From assembly GCA_023052935.1 (NCBI GenBank), contig CM041294.1, positions 16,994,635 to 17,058,634 on the forward strand: a DNA stretch of 64,000 bases, written 5' to 3'. Position 1 is the first letter of the stretch; each line of letters opens with the position of its first letter. Both the position numbers and the translations under genes were made by a program. Shown here piece after piece: positions 31,797-42,514 of the stretch. The notes beneath the pieces were generated by a model. It saw nothing but the letters and a program-made list of their open reading frames with translations, searched no databases and was not told the DNA's origin. This stretch comes from Piezodorus guildinii (lineage: Eukaryota > Arthropoda > Insecta > Hemiptera > Pentatomidae).

Positions 31797-32693
31797 TTGG
31801 GTTGATGCAAAATTAATGCAGGTTTTTAGTAGGCATTGTAAATACGCCATATCTTTACTTTAACCATATATATTTAATCAAAATAATTTCCATCTGAATC
31901 AATGCACTTTTGCCAACGTTCAACAAGCTTTCTTATTCCACCAGAAAAAAAATCCGAATCCCTGGACTCAATGAAATCACGAAAAGAATTTTCAATGTCG
32001 TCCTGGTTTTGAAAATTTTTCTCCCTCAAAAAGTTGTCCAGATGCCTGAAAAAGTGGAAGTCTGTAGGAGAGAGGTCAGGTGAATAAGGCGGATGTTGGA
32101 GAACTTCGTAGCCCAACTCGTGCAGTCGTCGAAGCGTTGGTTGTGCAACGTGTGGTCTGGCGTTATCGTGGAGCAGGATCGGCCCCTTCCGATTCATCAA
32201 TGCTGGGCAAAGACGTTGCAATTTTTGAGTTCCAAGTTCCGCCGCCATTTCTCGTGTGGTTTTGGTTGGGTCTTCTTCCACTTTTGACCTCAGCTGGTCG
32301 TTGTCCAGAGCAAGATGACGGCCCCGACCTTCCTTGTCTTCGAGGTCGAAATCTCCTCTGCGAAACTTCTGGAACCAACGCTGCACCGTGCACTCATTAA
32401 TAGCCCCCTGACCCCACACTTCATTAATATTACGAGCCGTTTGCGCAGCGCTGCGCCCTAATTTAAATTGTAAAAATAAATTTGACGAAAATCGCACTTT
32501 GACATTTTCGATTCAAGACCTTTGAACACACTGAACAAAACGATTTTACTAAACAAATTCATGGTGAAAGAGAGGGTATTAGATAAGGTTTGTTTTGGTA
32601 TAATAATGATCAATGTTAGGATTACTTTGTTTACACAATTGGAATTAAGATATTGCAATAGAGGAAACCTGCATTAATTTCGCAACAGCCCGA
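31797..32693 (-). mobile_element. mariner-family element a, complete ends, internally deleted
   Basis: Terminal inverted repeats: left TTGGGTTGATGCAAAATTAA, right (reversed) TCGGGCTGTTGCGAAATTAA, matching for about 30 bp, each next to TA (31795-31796 and 32694-32695), the mariner target duplication. The length of 897 bp against the usual ~1.3 kb points to an internal deletion of ~400 bp. It belongs to a different subfamily from the four b-type copies, judging by its ends and protein. Confidence 0.9.
31874..32505 (-). pseudogene. mariner transposase, internally deleted and frameshifted
   Basis: The likely start is at 32505 (MSKCDFRQI). A frameshift near 32470-32480 separates it from the longer frame that carries the N-terminal helix-turn-helix pair (FKLGRSAAQTARNI; WFQKFRRGDFDLED). 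After AAELGTQK the sequence jumps to PILLHDNARPH (second catalytic Asp) and YSPDLSPTDFHFF (third Asp, the D34D spacing region), ending KCIDSDGNYFD. About 130 residues are missing, including the first catalytic aspartate, so it cannot catalyse transposition. Full-length mariner transposases are about 345 residues. Confidence 0.85.
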
Positions 32694-32729
32694 TATTAGG
32701 TCATTACACAATTATATTCCTAATTATAT

Positions 32730-33112
32730 TATAAAACGCTTAATCAATTCCTTTGTTCGCTTCATCTTCGGGGTCCCTAGGTACACCCTGTATCCCAATT
32801 TTATGGCGAGTTGAAGTGGCTTAACCCTTCCAATCGTCGCAAGTATTTCCACGCGTCATTCCTTTACCAAATTATCCGATCCCGCCGTCCATCATAAATT
32901 TTTGACCTCCTACAGTTCAAATCCTTGTCCATCCCCGTTGTACACGCTCCAGGCCTTCGGATTTAGACAGCACGGCCCACAGAACTGCACATTTCGACAA
33001 ATCCTTTCTCATTCTTATGGAATTCTATCCCTTCTTCCATCCGTCACTCCAATTCTCTTTCTACCTTCAAATCCCGCATATTTGATTGCTTATTGAACAT
33101 CCAATAAGCTGG
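32730..33112 (+). pseudogene. CR1/Jockey-superfamily LINE C-terminal fragment, family 2, copy A
   Basis: The sequence parallels 37645-38030: a CTTAATCAATTCCTTTGTTCG start, TTCATCTTCGGGGTCCCTAG, CCTTCCAATCGTCGCAAGTA and CTTCAAATCCCGCATATTTG. Translated pieces such as FIFGVPRYT, FYQIIRSRRPS and GILSLLPSVTPI-type reading correspond to the conserved post-RT thumb region of the better copy at 42515-43553, but the frame shifts. It has no 3' UTR or tail. Confidence 0.65.
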
Positions 33113-33325
33113 CTCTCATAAAGTCCTATCCTAAAGTCAGGGGCATCATAAATAACAGTTATAATCTAAGTATCGAGGGAGTAAAAGAAAATAACGTAGG
33201 TGGTACAACGAGTATTATAAATAACTTTAAAAAAATGGACAGTTCTGACTTATGAGCAGTGGAAAAAACAAAACAAAAGGTACCAAACCTTAAATGGTTT
33301 GTTCCAATCTACTTTTTTTTATTAA

Positions 33326-33606
33326 TTTGTTTGTTTATTTAACGTCACTCTATGTTACTATGGCTAATCGGATGCTACAGTGTGAGTCCTAAATTTTTCC
33401 TATCCATGTTTTATTAGGATAGGGGTCTTTAATGAGTACCTGATATCGCACTGGCTCGGGACCACCTCTTAACGTCTTCTCCGAAGGACGGCATACCTAA
33501 GGATTTTTTACTCCCATTAAAAAATCCTAAGACCACCTGCGGGTTTTAACCCGTGACCTTTGGCATATGAGGGTGTTATGTTAGCCACCCAGCTACAAGT
33601 GATGCC
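33326..33606 (-). mobile_element. tRNA-derived SINE, family 1, copy 6
   Basis: A reverse-oriented, nearly full-length copy running from TTTGTTTGTTTATTTAACGTC at left to the head CTACAAGTGATGCC at right. Four bases are missing near 33370 (GGATGCTACAG for GGACGATGCTACAG). Box B is altered (GGGTTTTAACCC). No clear target-site duplication. Confidence 0.8.
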
Positions 33607-33728
33607 TTTTTAAAATTTTATATATGCACTAATAAAATAAAAGGGCGTATAAACCCACTTTGGTCTGAATTTAGTGTGTAGAAACGATTTTTTAAGATAA
33701 TTTATAGGATAGATATAAAATGTGTATG

Positions 33729-33763
<35 letters not shown>

Positions 33764-34130
33764 AAATTTTTTTTTAGTAATGATCCAGTGCTGGGATTTA
33801 AGCATCAGCCTGGGCAACAAATAAAAATAGAAAAAAAATTAATAATATATACCTTTTTATGATGACAAACTGTTTGTACTAAACATATATACCACGGTGC
33901 ATATGTATTGTGCAAGATCAATTATGTATTATGAAAGATCAATTTACAATAAAAAAGCTGTAATCTACTATTAAAAAAAAAAAAATCATTCATGGAAATT
34001 GATTTTTATTCTATATCGTTTTTAGTGTCTGAGAGAACTATATATCATATCCTACTTGGTCTACGATATAAAATATCCTAATATTGGTCCACAAAATGGA
34101 TCATCCTAATAACGGTCATTAAGTATAATA
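33607..34130. other. Spacer with T-run and A-run
   Basis: A T-run lies at 33747-33765 and an A-run near 33972. No gene seen. Confidence 0.4.
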
Positions 34131-34855
34131 ATAATAGGCTTAACGAACCCGAAGGTTCGATGCCGATACCATCAAATTCCACCTGCACAGACTCGTCCAA
34201 TGCTCACCGGTCAAGCCCAATGCCTCGAGATCAGCCATTCCGCAATCCTCCCATCGACGCCTCGGCCTACCTCTCGGAAGCTTACAAGTCGGATAGCGAA
34301 TACCAACTTTCTCGAATCCGTTCCTCACCGAGTCCAACAATTTTACTCGCCCATTTGAGTCTCCGCGATGCTATCAACTCAATTATATTCACAGAGTACA
34401 AACTCCGCAATTCCGCGTTGTGCAACCTTCTAAACTCCACAGTGGCGTCATCTCTCTTCGGACCAAATATTTTACGCAGTACCTTATTTTCGAAAACTTT
34501 AAGCCGTTGTTCATCCTTCAAAGTAAGCGGCCACGTTTCGCATCCGTAAACAACCGTTGGAAGAATAATAGTTTTATAAATTCTAGCTTTTGAGTTTTTT
34601 TATAGAAGCCGCGAGCTAAGTAACTTAACAACTGAATAATATCACGCATTTCCCACTTTTAACCGGGACTTTATTTCTTCCTGGATTTCATTTTTTCTTG
34701 TTATCATTGAACCTAAATACTTGAATTTCTCTGCGTGTTCAAAAGTATGCCCTGATGTATCAATATCACCCAGATCGCCACTGTTCCTGCTACTAATCAT
34801 ATATTTCGTCTTATTGGTATTTATTTCGAGTCCTTGACCGTACTATTATCTTGGT
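34131..34855 (-). pseudogene. RTE-like LINE fragment with (ATT)n tail
   Basis: On the minus strand the sequence gives, in order, KTKYMISSRNSGDLGDI-type post-YADD sequence, FKYLGSMITRKNEIQEEI, IYKTIILPTVVYGCETW, DEQRLKVFENKVLRKIFGP, ELIASRRLKWASKIVGLGEE and PRGRPRRRWEDC, ending SNLRVR-stop, then AAGCC and an ATT repeat. These are hallmarks of the RTE-like reverse transcriptase C-terminal half. Stops and frameshifts (near 34640, 34590 and 34285) break it. The same 3' terminus is at 880-945. Confidence 0.8.
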
Positions 34856-36085
34856 CTACGATAGCAATATTCCAATCTTATTCTACAATATACAGTATCA
34901 ATATCCTAAACACACAATATTTTGATATGTGTTACAATATAAAATGTCTTAATCTTAGATAATATATACTTAAATGAAAAAAATAGTTCTGCATTAATCA
35001 AGTTCCTGGTCAGAACTTTTAGCTTCTCAGCTTGACTTTTAATTTTAATAATCAACAAACGACCAAGTTTATGACATGGAACTACTTTGCAATTCCATAC
35101 CATGATTGCTAGTTTACATTTCTGTACAAGGCTTAAAGATTTTATGATGAGTGCTTGATTAGAAGGCTGCTATTGATGTCTTTAAAATGGATCATTTTGT
35201 ATAATCAAAGCGAAACTCTGTCAAGCCTGTTAGCTAAGGAAGTCCTGAGGAGAGGCCGCGCTAAGCTCTAATCAACTTATCCTTCGTAAAAGTTTTTTTT
35301 TTTTTTTAACTCTATCCTCCACAGGAAAGTTAAATTCACTTAAATTTTTTTAATTCAGTTTTTGTAGAATTCAAGTAATGGTACCGGTTTAATTCGATTA
35401 CTCTCTTTTACAGGGTCCTACTAATAAGATGATGAGAGGAGACTATGTAATTCATTTTATATTTTATTAGGAAACAATTAATCATTTCGGTAATAGCTAG
35501 TATTCAATAATTGGAAAGAATATGACAAGCGGTTACGTATAAACTGCAACAGCAGAATGGTTATGTATACGCACTAACATGATGTTATGTAATCGTGGAC
35601 AAACGTGGTAGCTTGGACGCCACACTTATGATGAAGCACCTGGTTTACAATATCATTCCACGCTGTAATCTATCAGCAGTAATTGATTGATTAATAGCAA
35701 CTATTTATCATCGACATCTTTTCCATGAAAATCGGCTATCAGAGACAATTAGTAACCTCTATAAATAATATAATAAATTTGGTACATCAATCCATTAGTA
35801 TTTATATAATGTTGTGAAATTTAGATGTTATAGTTGCCGTATTAGTGACAGGACTTTGGCGTTGTGGACTCTTTTGAAGAATTCCAGTTAAAACAGTTAA
35901 TTCACAAAAGTGTAATTCTCACTTCGTTGGTTTTATTCATGCCCATGAAATTAATTGTTTCTCCTTATTATTAAAACACGTTCCTGAGAAATAAGAACAA
36001 AACTTCATAACGCATCGGTTGGTTATTATTATACAAATTAGCAATTAGTTAGAACTAAAAATATAAATTTTGTTGTTAGTTACCA
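34856..36085. other. Spacer without supported gene
   Basis: Near 34835-34930, TTGGTCTACGATA-type phrases echo 34045-34100 on the other side of the LINE, suggesting a degenerate local repeat that the LINE landed in. The rest is AT-rich and unrecognised. Confidence 0.35.
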
Positions 36086-36090
36086 AGTGT

Positions 36091-36172
36091 CCGTTTTTAT
36101 AGTTTCTGAAGTACATAAAGGATTTTGCAGGTGTCTGTTGTTTTCTTCCGAATGTTTACATATTTAAAGTAA
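36091..36172 (+). repeat. Stray partial copy of the mariner b 5' end
   Basis: TGTCCGTTTTTATAGTTTCTG to ACATATTTAAAGTAAACAG matches 36409-36500 inside mariner b1, about 320 bp downstream, with two or three substitutions. The terminal TTGGGTTG is absent. Confidence 0.75.
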
Positions 36173-36389
36173 ACAGTAACTGAACAGTAAATATTTAAAG
36201 TAAACAGTTAAATATGCTGAAAAAAATTACTGTACTGACACCTGTATGAAGACATTTTTTTTTCTTAAACGTAGATTTTTTGGGCGAATATTTCTTTAAA
36301 TGAAGTGACAGATTACCAGAGTCTTCACTACGCATGTAACTGGGTATTTTTCTCTTCAACAGTCTTACGTTATATTCGTGCGTCATATA

Positions 36390-37298
36390 TTGGGTTGTTT
36401 CACATGAAATGTCCGTTTTTATAGTTTCTGAAATACATAAAGGATTTTGCAGGTCTCTGTTGTTTTCTTCCGAATGTTTACATATTTAAAGTAAACAGTT
36501 ACAAATCCTCTACCTTTGTATTATAAACATTAGCTTCCCAATCAATTACCCACTTTTTAGTATAACTCCAAATATGAAGATGAAAACACGCGATTTTCGA
36601 GTAATATTTTTGTACGAGTTTAAACTCGGCCATTCAGCAGCTGAGGCCGCTAGAAATATTTGCAAGGCGTTTGGGGAAGAGAGTGTTAATGAACGGACCA
36701 TTCATCGTTGGTTTGCTAAGTTTTCAGCTCGGGAATACTTGCCCGAGGAAGACTCCCGTAATAGACAACGATGTCCTCAAACATACAGTAGAAGGAAATC
36801 CCTACCAAACAGTTAAAGGACTCTCAGCACAACTAAATGCAAGTGCATCTACCGTTTCCAGACATTTAAAGTGTATTGGGAAAGTAAGAAAGCTCGATAC
36901 ATGGGTAAACTTATGATCTCTCTGAGCAGCAGCAAGACCTCATGTTTCAAAACATACCGTGCAAAAATTGAAAGAACTGGGATACGAAGTTCTTCCGCAC
37001 CTACCTTATTCTCCCGACTTGTCTCCAACAGATTACCACCTGTTCATTAATTTAGACAACTTCGTCAAAGGAAAACTTTTTGAAAATGATGATCAAGTGA
37101 AAAGTACGTTTTCAGATTTTGTTTCACTTCAAAACTCAGAGTTTTTCAGTTCGGGGATAAAAAAAGTTGGTGTCACGTTGGGAAAAATGTGTAGAAAAAG
37201 AAGGTAAATACTTTGAATAAAATTATCTTGTTTTCATATCGTATTTTTAATAAAAATCCTTTACTTTTAAAACGGACATTTCATGTGACACAACCCCA
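36390..37298 (+). mobile_element. mariner-family deletion derivative, copy b1
   Basis: Inverted ends TTGGGTTGTTTCACATGAAA (left) and its inverse ending CACAACCCCA (right) are each bordered by TA (36388-36389; 37299-37300). The length is 909 bp. The right end directly touches a LINE family 2 sequence beginning AATAAGTTACAG, so the mariner may have landed in that LINE. The internal junction near 36940 is identical to those in b2 and b4. Confidence 0.9.
36574..37207 (+). pseudogene. mariner transposase pseudogene (b1), catalytic core deleted
   Basis: It starts MKMKTRDFRVIFLYEFKLGH and carries the helix-turn-helix (SAAEAARNI; TIHRWFAKF). A base loss near 36740 shifts the frame to VIDNDVLKHTVEGNPYQTVK and STVSRHLKCI. 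After the LDTWV block a deletion removes the first and second catalytic Asp region and joins to KLKELGYEVLPHLPYSPDLS, which keeps the third Asp (SPTDYHLF). The end reads FSSGIKKVG with another shift. The protein cannot function. Confidence 0.85.
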
Positions 37299-37300
37299 TA

Positions 37301-38225
37301 ATAAGTTACAGTTAAATGTTGAAAAAACAAAAGCTATTGTAATAGGATCCCATCACCTCCTGAAAAATGTACCTCATATCCCAACCCTGTTCTTAAATGG
37401 TAATCCTATAAATTTCCACCCGACTGTCAGAAATCTGGGAGTAACCTTTGACCAAACTCTATCCTTCAAAAATCATATTTCCGAAATCTCTCGTCGTACC
37501 TTTTCAACCTTAAAGCGACTGTATTCCCTCCGTCACCTATTTCAGATTTAAACCCGAAAAATTCTCGTTACCTTTCTAATATTTCCCCACTTCGACTATT
37601 GCTGCACGGTATACGGTGGTGTGTCTGGGGATCTTGAGGTAAAAATATAACGCTTAATTAATTCCTTTGTCCGATTCATCTTCGGGGTCCCTAGGTACAC
37701 CTCCGTGTCCCAATTTTATGGCGATTTGAAGTGGCTTTACCCTTCCAATCGTCGCAAGTATTTCCTTGCGTCATTCCTTTACCAAGCTATCTAATCCCGC
37801 CGTCCATCATACATTTTTGACCTCCTACAGTTCAAATCCTCTGTCTATCCCTGTTGTACACGCTCCAGGCCTTCAGATTTATACAGTACATCCCGCCAAA
37901 CTGCACATTTCGACAGATCCATTCTTATCCGATCCTCAATCCTGTGGAATTCTATCTCTCCTTCCACCCGTCACACCAATTCTCTTCCTACCTTCAAATC
38001 CCGTATATTCGATCACTTAATGAATACCCAGGCTTAATAGAATTGTAAATAAGCTTTTTTATATATTTTTTTTTTCTCATTTAAAAATGTCTATTTTATA
38101 CCAGTAATTATTAACTTGTTTACATTTATTTAATTTACTCTAAAGCCCTTTTTGTACATTCTGTATATTTTATTGTAAAGGGACATGTCCCAGAATAATA
38201 AAGAATTTATTTATTATTATTATTT
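37301..38225 (+). pseudogene. CR1/Jockey-superfamily LINE 3' region, family 2, copy B
   Basis: Frame pieces read KLQLNVEKTKAIVIGS, NPINFHPTVRNLGVTFDQTL, SFKNHISEISRRTFSTLKRL and FPHFDYCCTVYGGVSGDLE, the post-YADD RT and thumb region. Internal stops (for example before ARKILVTFLIF) and an altered AAAATATAAC segment show decay. The 3' UTR ends GGGACATGTCCCAGAATAAT and an ATT-repeat tail (~38195-38225). The 5' side is cut by mariner b1. Confidence 0.7.
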
Positions 38226-38445
38226 AGACTGTTACTATCTCAATGACACCATGTGTTAAAATTCAAGATTCAATATTATACCTGATTATAAATATTAATA
38301 AAACAATAATATTATAAAATTTAAATCCATTATTTAACTAAATATCATAAATCCAGGAAACTTTTTATAAATAAAATAACAAAAATTGGAAAGTCCAGAT
38401 ATATTAATTTTTAATATTTTTTTTTGTATTGTATATTAAGATTTA

Positions 38446-38625
38446 TTATTTCACACTCAAATGTGCACTCCTTTTATTATACATTTATTTTCTTTCACAA
38501 TTTGTTACATTGTGATACATACATATACATAAATAAAGAAATTACATACATACATACATAAAAGAAAATAAATGTATAACAAAAGGAAGTTAAGGAGTAC
38601 ATATTTGAGTGTGAATTATTAAGTA
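38446..38625. mobile_element. Small inverted-repeat element (MITE-like)
   Basis: ATTTCACACTCAAATGTGCA and ATTATACATTTATTTTCTT on the left are mirrored on the right as AAGAAAATAAATGTATAAC and ATATTTGAGTGTGAATTATT, giving arms of ~55 bp around a CATA-repeat spacer. No coding capacity. Target duplication unclear. Confidence 0.5.
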
Positions 38626-38900
38626 AAACTTCCTGAAAATTTAAAAAAAAAAAAAAAAAAAAAAGAAAGATTTATTATGTTAAAAATTGTCCAAAAAGGA
38701 AAAATGAATAAGATGTGTAAAAGCAACCCAATTAAGTTGGGGAGCATCGTTTATTCAATAAATTGTATTTCTCTGGTTACTTACTATTTATAAAATAAAA
38801 AAGATACCTTTTGTGGTTTTGATGTTTTTCTTTTTTAAATTGTTTCAGACATCTTCTGACAGGTGTAAATAAAGATATAAAGAAAAAAAAATTTTTTTGC

Positions 38901-39476
38901 AAATCCTCACACAAGGCTGAAACGACAAGAAACTGCTCGAAGATATCGATTACTACAACACTTACTAGACAAACGTACAAAACTTCCAGTATATTACAAA
39001 AGACTTATTAACATCACAATTATCAGACCTATTTGGACTATGGAATCGAGCTTTGGGGCTCTACGAAACCATCTAATTCCTCCCGCATCCAGTCCTTACA
39101 ATCCAAAATCCTTCGCAAAAACCTGAATGCCTCTTATTTTGTTACACATCAACTCCTCCATAATGACCTTAATATCCATTTGTTGCAGACATAGCTCGTG
39201 ATAGATACTCCTCTTTCCATTCTAAACTCCCTGCCCATACAAACCCACTTGTCTGTAATTTATCTTCCTTAGATATCCCTGATAACCCTCCAAGGCGACT
39301 GAAAAGAAGGTGGCCTCGTGACCTACTGTCTTAAAATAGTTAGTGAAGTGCTACCACTGGGTAGTTCTTTCTCAAGAAATTTTCATGAATTTTTTTTTCA
39401 TTCCTTATATTTACTTATTGTTTTATTTAATATAGTTGTAAATTACTATAAATAAATAAAAAAAAATAAAAAAAAA
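38901..39476 (+). pseudogene. Jockey-clade LINE, truncated 3' copy
   Basis: It starts at the NPHTRLKRQETARRYRL block and runs to RRLKRRWPRDLLS, then the shared 3' UTR (CTACCACTGGGTAG) and an A-rich tail. One base is missing near 39040 (ATTTGGACTATGG) and another near 39173, so the frame is lost. No catalytic RT motif remains. Confidence 0.85.
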
Positions 39477-39481
39477 TTGTG

Positions 39482-39959
39482 TAAATTCAAGTAGCTGATC
39501 CGTGCTATTTTTTGCACATTGCTCTAATTATATAATTTTTTTATTCTAGCCGATTTTCTCATCCTTCTTCTTGCTTATGGACACATTACATTATTTCAAT
39601 TAATTATTCAAATCTAAATTGCTAGACGATAGAACGTATTAGACCGCTATTATAAAAAAAATATGTATATATAATTACAGGAGAAAATAAAATAAATTAA
39701 AAACAAATTCGCACATACAAAATATATTTACATCAACAAATATAAAAAAAAAAAAAACTTACTCTAGTATATTATAGAAATAAAACTATTTATATTTAAT
39801 TAAAGAAAACCATGTAAACTAAACCCAACTTTACACACACAAACTATATTTTCATAGAGAAATTAAAAAAAACAAAAAAAAACATAGTCTATTCTCAATT
39901 AAATCTATATTCAATGTTTAGTTATATAATCCTTATTCCCCTGGCCAGTAGGATTATTC
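39482..39959. repeat. Segmental duplication, unit 1 (blocks A-B)
   Basis: Block A (39482-39655) recurs at 39995-40165 and block B (39657-39959) at 40528-40823, almost without differences. Only small length changes in A-runs and a two-base difference (CCATGTAAAC versus CCATTAAAC) were seen. Confidence 0.9.
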
Positions 39960-39994
39960 ACGTAGTTATAAATTATAAATATAAATATATATTA

Positions 39995-40823
39995 TAAATT
40001 CAAGTAGCTGATCCGTGCTATTTTTTGCACATTGCTCTAATTATATAATTTTTTTATTCTAGCCGATTTTCTCATCCTTCTTCTTGCTTATGGACACATT
40101 ACATTATTTCAATTAATTATTCAAATCTAAATTGCTAGACGATAGAACGTATTAGACCGCTATTATTAGAAGTCATTTCCCACAAAAAAAAAAATTATTT
40201 TCTCTTTATTGAAGCCCCAACCATCTTCTTCTGATTATTTAATCTATAAAATTTAATACTATAATAATTTTCTCAGGAGTAGTAACCCTCGTCTCATTGA
40301 TTGCCCTACTCAGTGGAGAAGGGCGTGGATTCAAATTTGTCTTGGTCTATTATTCAGGGCGCCACTTTATTTTTTAATGTAAATAACGAATACATTAAAC
40401 TAAACTTTAAAATAAAATCAGTCATTATTTTAGGTTATGGAAAAATAAATAAATTAAATCCAGGCTGTACCTTTACACATACCATATACAAACAAACATA
40501 AAATTTCCCGTATAATAAAGAAATAAAAATATGTATATATAATTACAGGAGAAAATAAAATAAATTAAAAACAAATTCGCACATACAAAATATATTTACA
40601 TCAACAAATATAAAAAAAAAAAAAACTTACTCTAGTATATTATAGAAATAAAACTATTTATATTTAATTAAAGAAAACCATTAAACTAAACCCAACTTTA
40701 CACACACAAACTATATTTTCATAGAGAAATTAAAAAACAAAAAAAAACATAGTCTATTCTCAATTAAATCTATATTCAATGTTTAGTTATATAATCCTTA
40801 TTCCCCTGGCCAGTAGGATTATT
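39995..40823. repeat. Segmental duplication, unit 2 (A'-C-B')
   Basis: A' (39995-40165) and B' (40528-40823) repeat unit 1 but are separated by 362 bp (block C) that unit 1 lacks. C begins TAGAAGTCATTTCCCAC and ends AATAAAGAAATAA. It has no repeat ends I can identify. The near identity means a recent duplication or an assembly artefact. Confidence 0.85.
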
Positions 40824-42514
40824 CGCAAACAACACAGGGAGGCGGGTTAGTGGTCCTACCACACTAAGTCCTCGTGTGGCAGTTCTCCTTCATCCGATCT
40901 TCTTTCCGGAAAAATCTCCTGACTTCCTCACGAAGTCTTCGGGACGTATAGTGGAGGAGAACGAATCCAGCATGGCTGCCTGTCGCTCGGGGTCTTGATA
41001 CTGCTACTCCGTGCGCTCTCTGTCTTTATCCATGTGAGATGCGCATGCAGCTCCTGAGCCTCCCACCACTAATTACTTACGTATACAGGTACGGCGAGAA
41101 TACCTTACTAATATTATTTAATTATAACGGTACTATTAATATTGCAACCGTAACAGAGTGTTTTTTGGGGGGTTTTGAAAATTAAAAAATATAATTAATT
41201 CTTCCACATACATTCATAATTTGTAAATTATATACTAGTTAAAGTATCGAATACTTGACCCTTGTTTTTCGGAGCTTTATCATTGATATAGAACCGATCA
41301 TGATTAAGTCTTACGTTAAAAAAATAATATTCAATGATATATCATTATAAAAACAAACATTCAAACATACTGACTTCTTGTCAACTGTAGTTGTATTTAT
41401 TTATGTTCCATGAGGTTTTATGAATGTATGTAAAATGTTTCGGTTTCACACATTAGACCTTTAACAATTTCTACTTATGCTTAAATAATTGAATTTTTAC
41501 ATCCTGATTTTATGATAATTGGCTTTCAAAGGTCATATTTAGTGCTGTAAATAAGTGCGAATTCGTCATTCCTCTGCTTTCTTCAAAATGAGGTGGAATT
41601 ACTTTATTATAAATTACATAAAAGATAAGTGAATGTAGAAAATACGAAATGTTTTGTACGTTTGACGAGAAATTCGTATACCTACACAAATGCCAGTCTA
41701 AATCTCTACACACACAAAAAAAAGTGAAATATAAAAACTTACTACATAAAATAAACTTCAACTGATAAAAGATGTAACAGCAATAACTGTAGTCAACAAA
41801 AACTCTCGAACAAAGCGTCCCTCCGAATTAATGAAACAAGTTTTCATACGTGGGTCCTCTCTACCTGATACTCGCGATAAATTACACGCTGTTAAACTGA
41901 AAGTTGTCCGGACTTTTTGGAATTCGTATTTAAAACGTACATTATTACAGGACAGAAGTGTAGCTAAATGAGTCACAGCTGTAATGAGAAAAGTTACAGC
42001 GATACAAAAAGATCCGGCTTTATGAAGTGATCCCAGGAACGTTCATTAGATAACAAGGAAAAAGAAGCGAATTAGGTAGTATGAAATTTAAATAACTTTG
42101 AATTTTCTAGGCACTATCTATTTAGCATTTTTTTTAACATAAAGTAATATTATGTTATTATGTAAGGGCGAATACGAATACATGTTTTTTGTAATGTAGA
42201 AGGCAATTAACAGAAGTTTTATGTAAACATTAATTTAAAAAATTAAGTATTATTATGGAAGTAGAAACAGCCTCTAACCATTTTTTATATACTTAGTTGC
42301 ATTATTTAACTATTCGTTTTATTTTTCCAATAATTTTTATAGAGGGATTCGGAATTGGAATTTAGGGAAATTTAAATCTCAATAATGCACGACCTATGAG
42401 TTCTTCATTACCTTGTAACTGGGAATAGCTAAAAGTATGTGAATAAAAAATAAGTTAAGGCTATATATTTATATTTTTTAGATAATTATTACAAAAATAT
42501 ATATTTATTGATAT
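40824..42514. other. Spacer with a GC-richer patch
   Basis: 40840-41075 is clearly less AT-rich than its surroundings (for example GGTCCTACCACACTAAGTCC, GTGGAGGAGAACGAATCCAG) and may be part of an unrecognised LINE 5' region or exon, but I found no open frame to support it. The remainder is AT-rich without supported genes. Confidence 0.35.

Noticed and set aside
32080..32400. 106-codon plus-strand frame
   Set aside because: It is the antisense shadow of the mariner transposase pseudogene.
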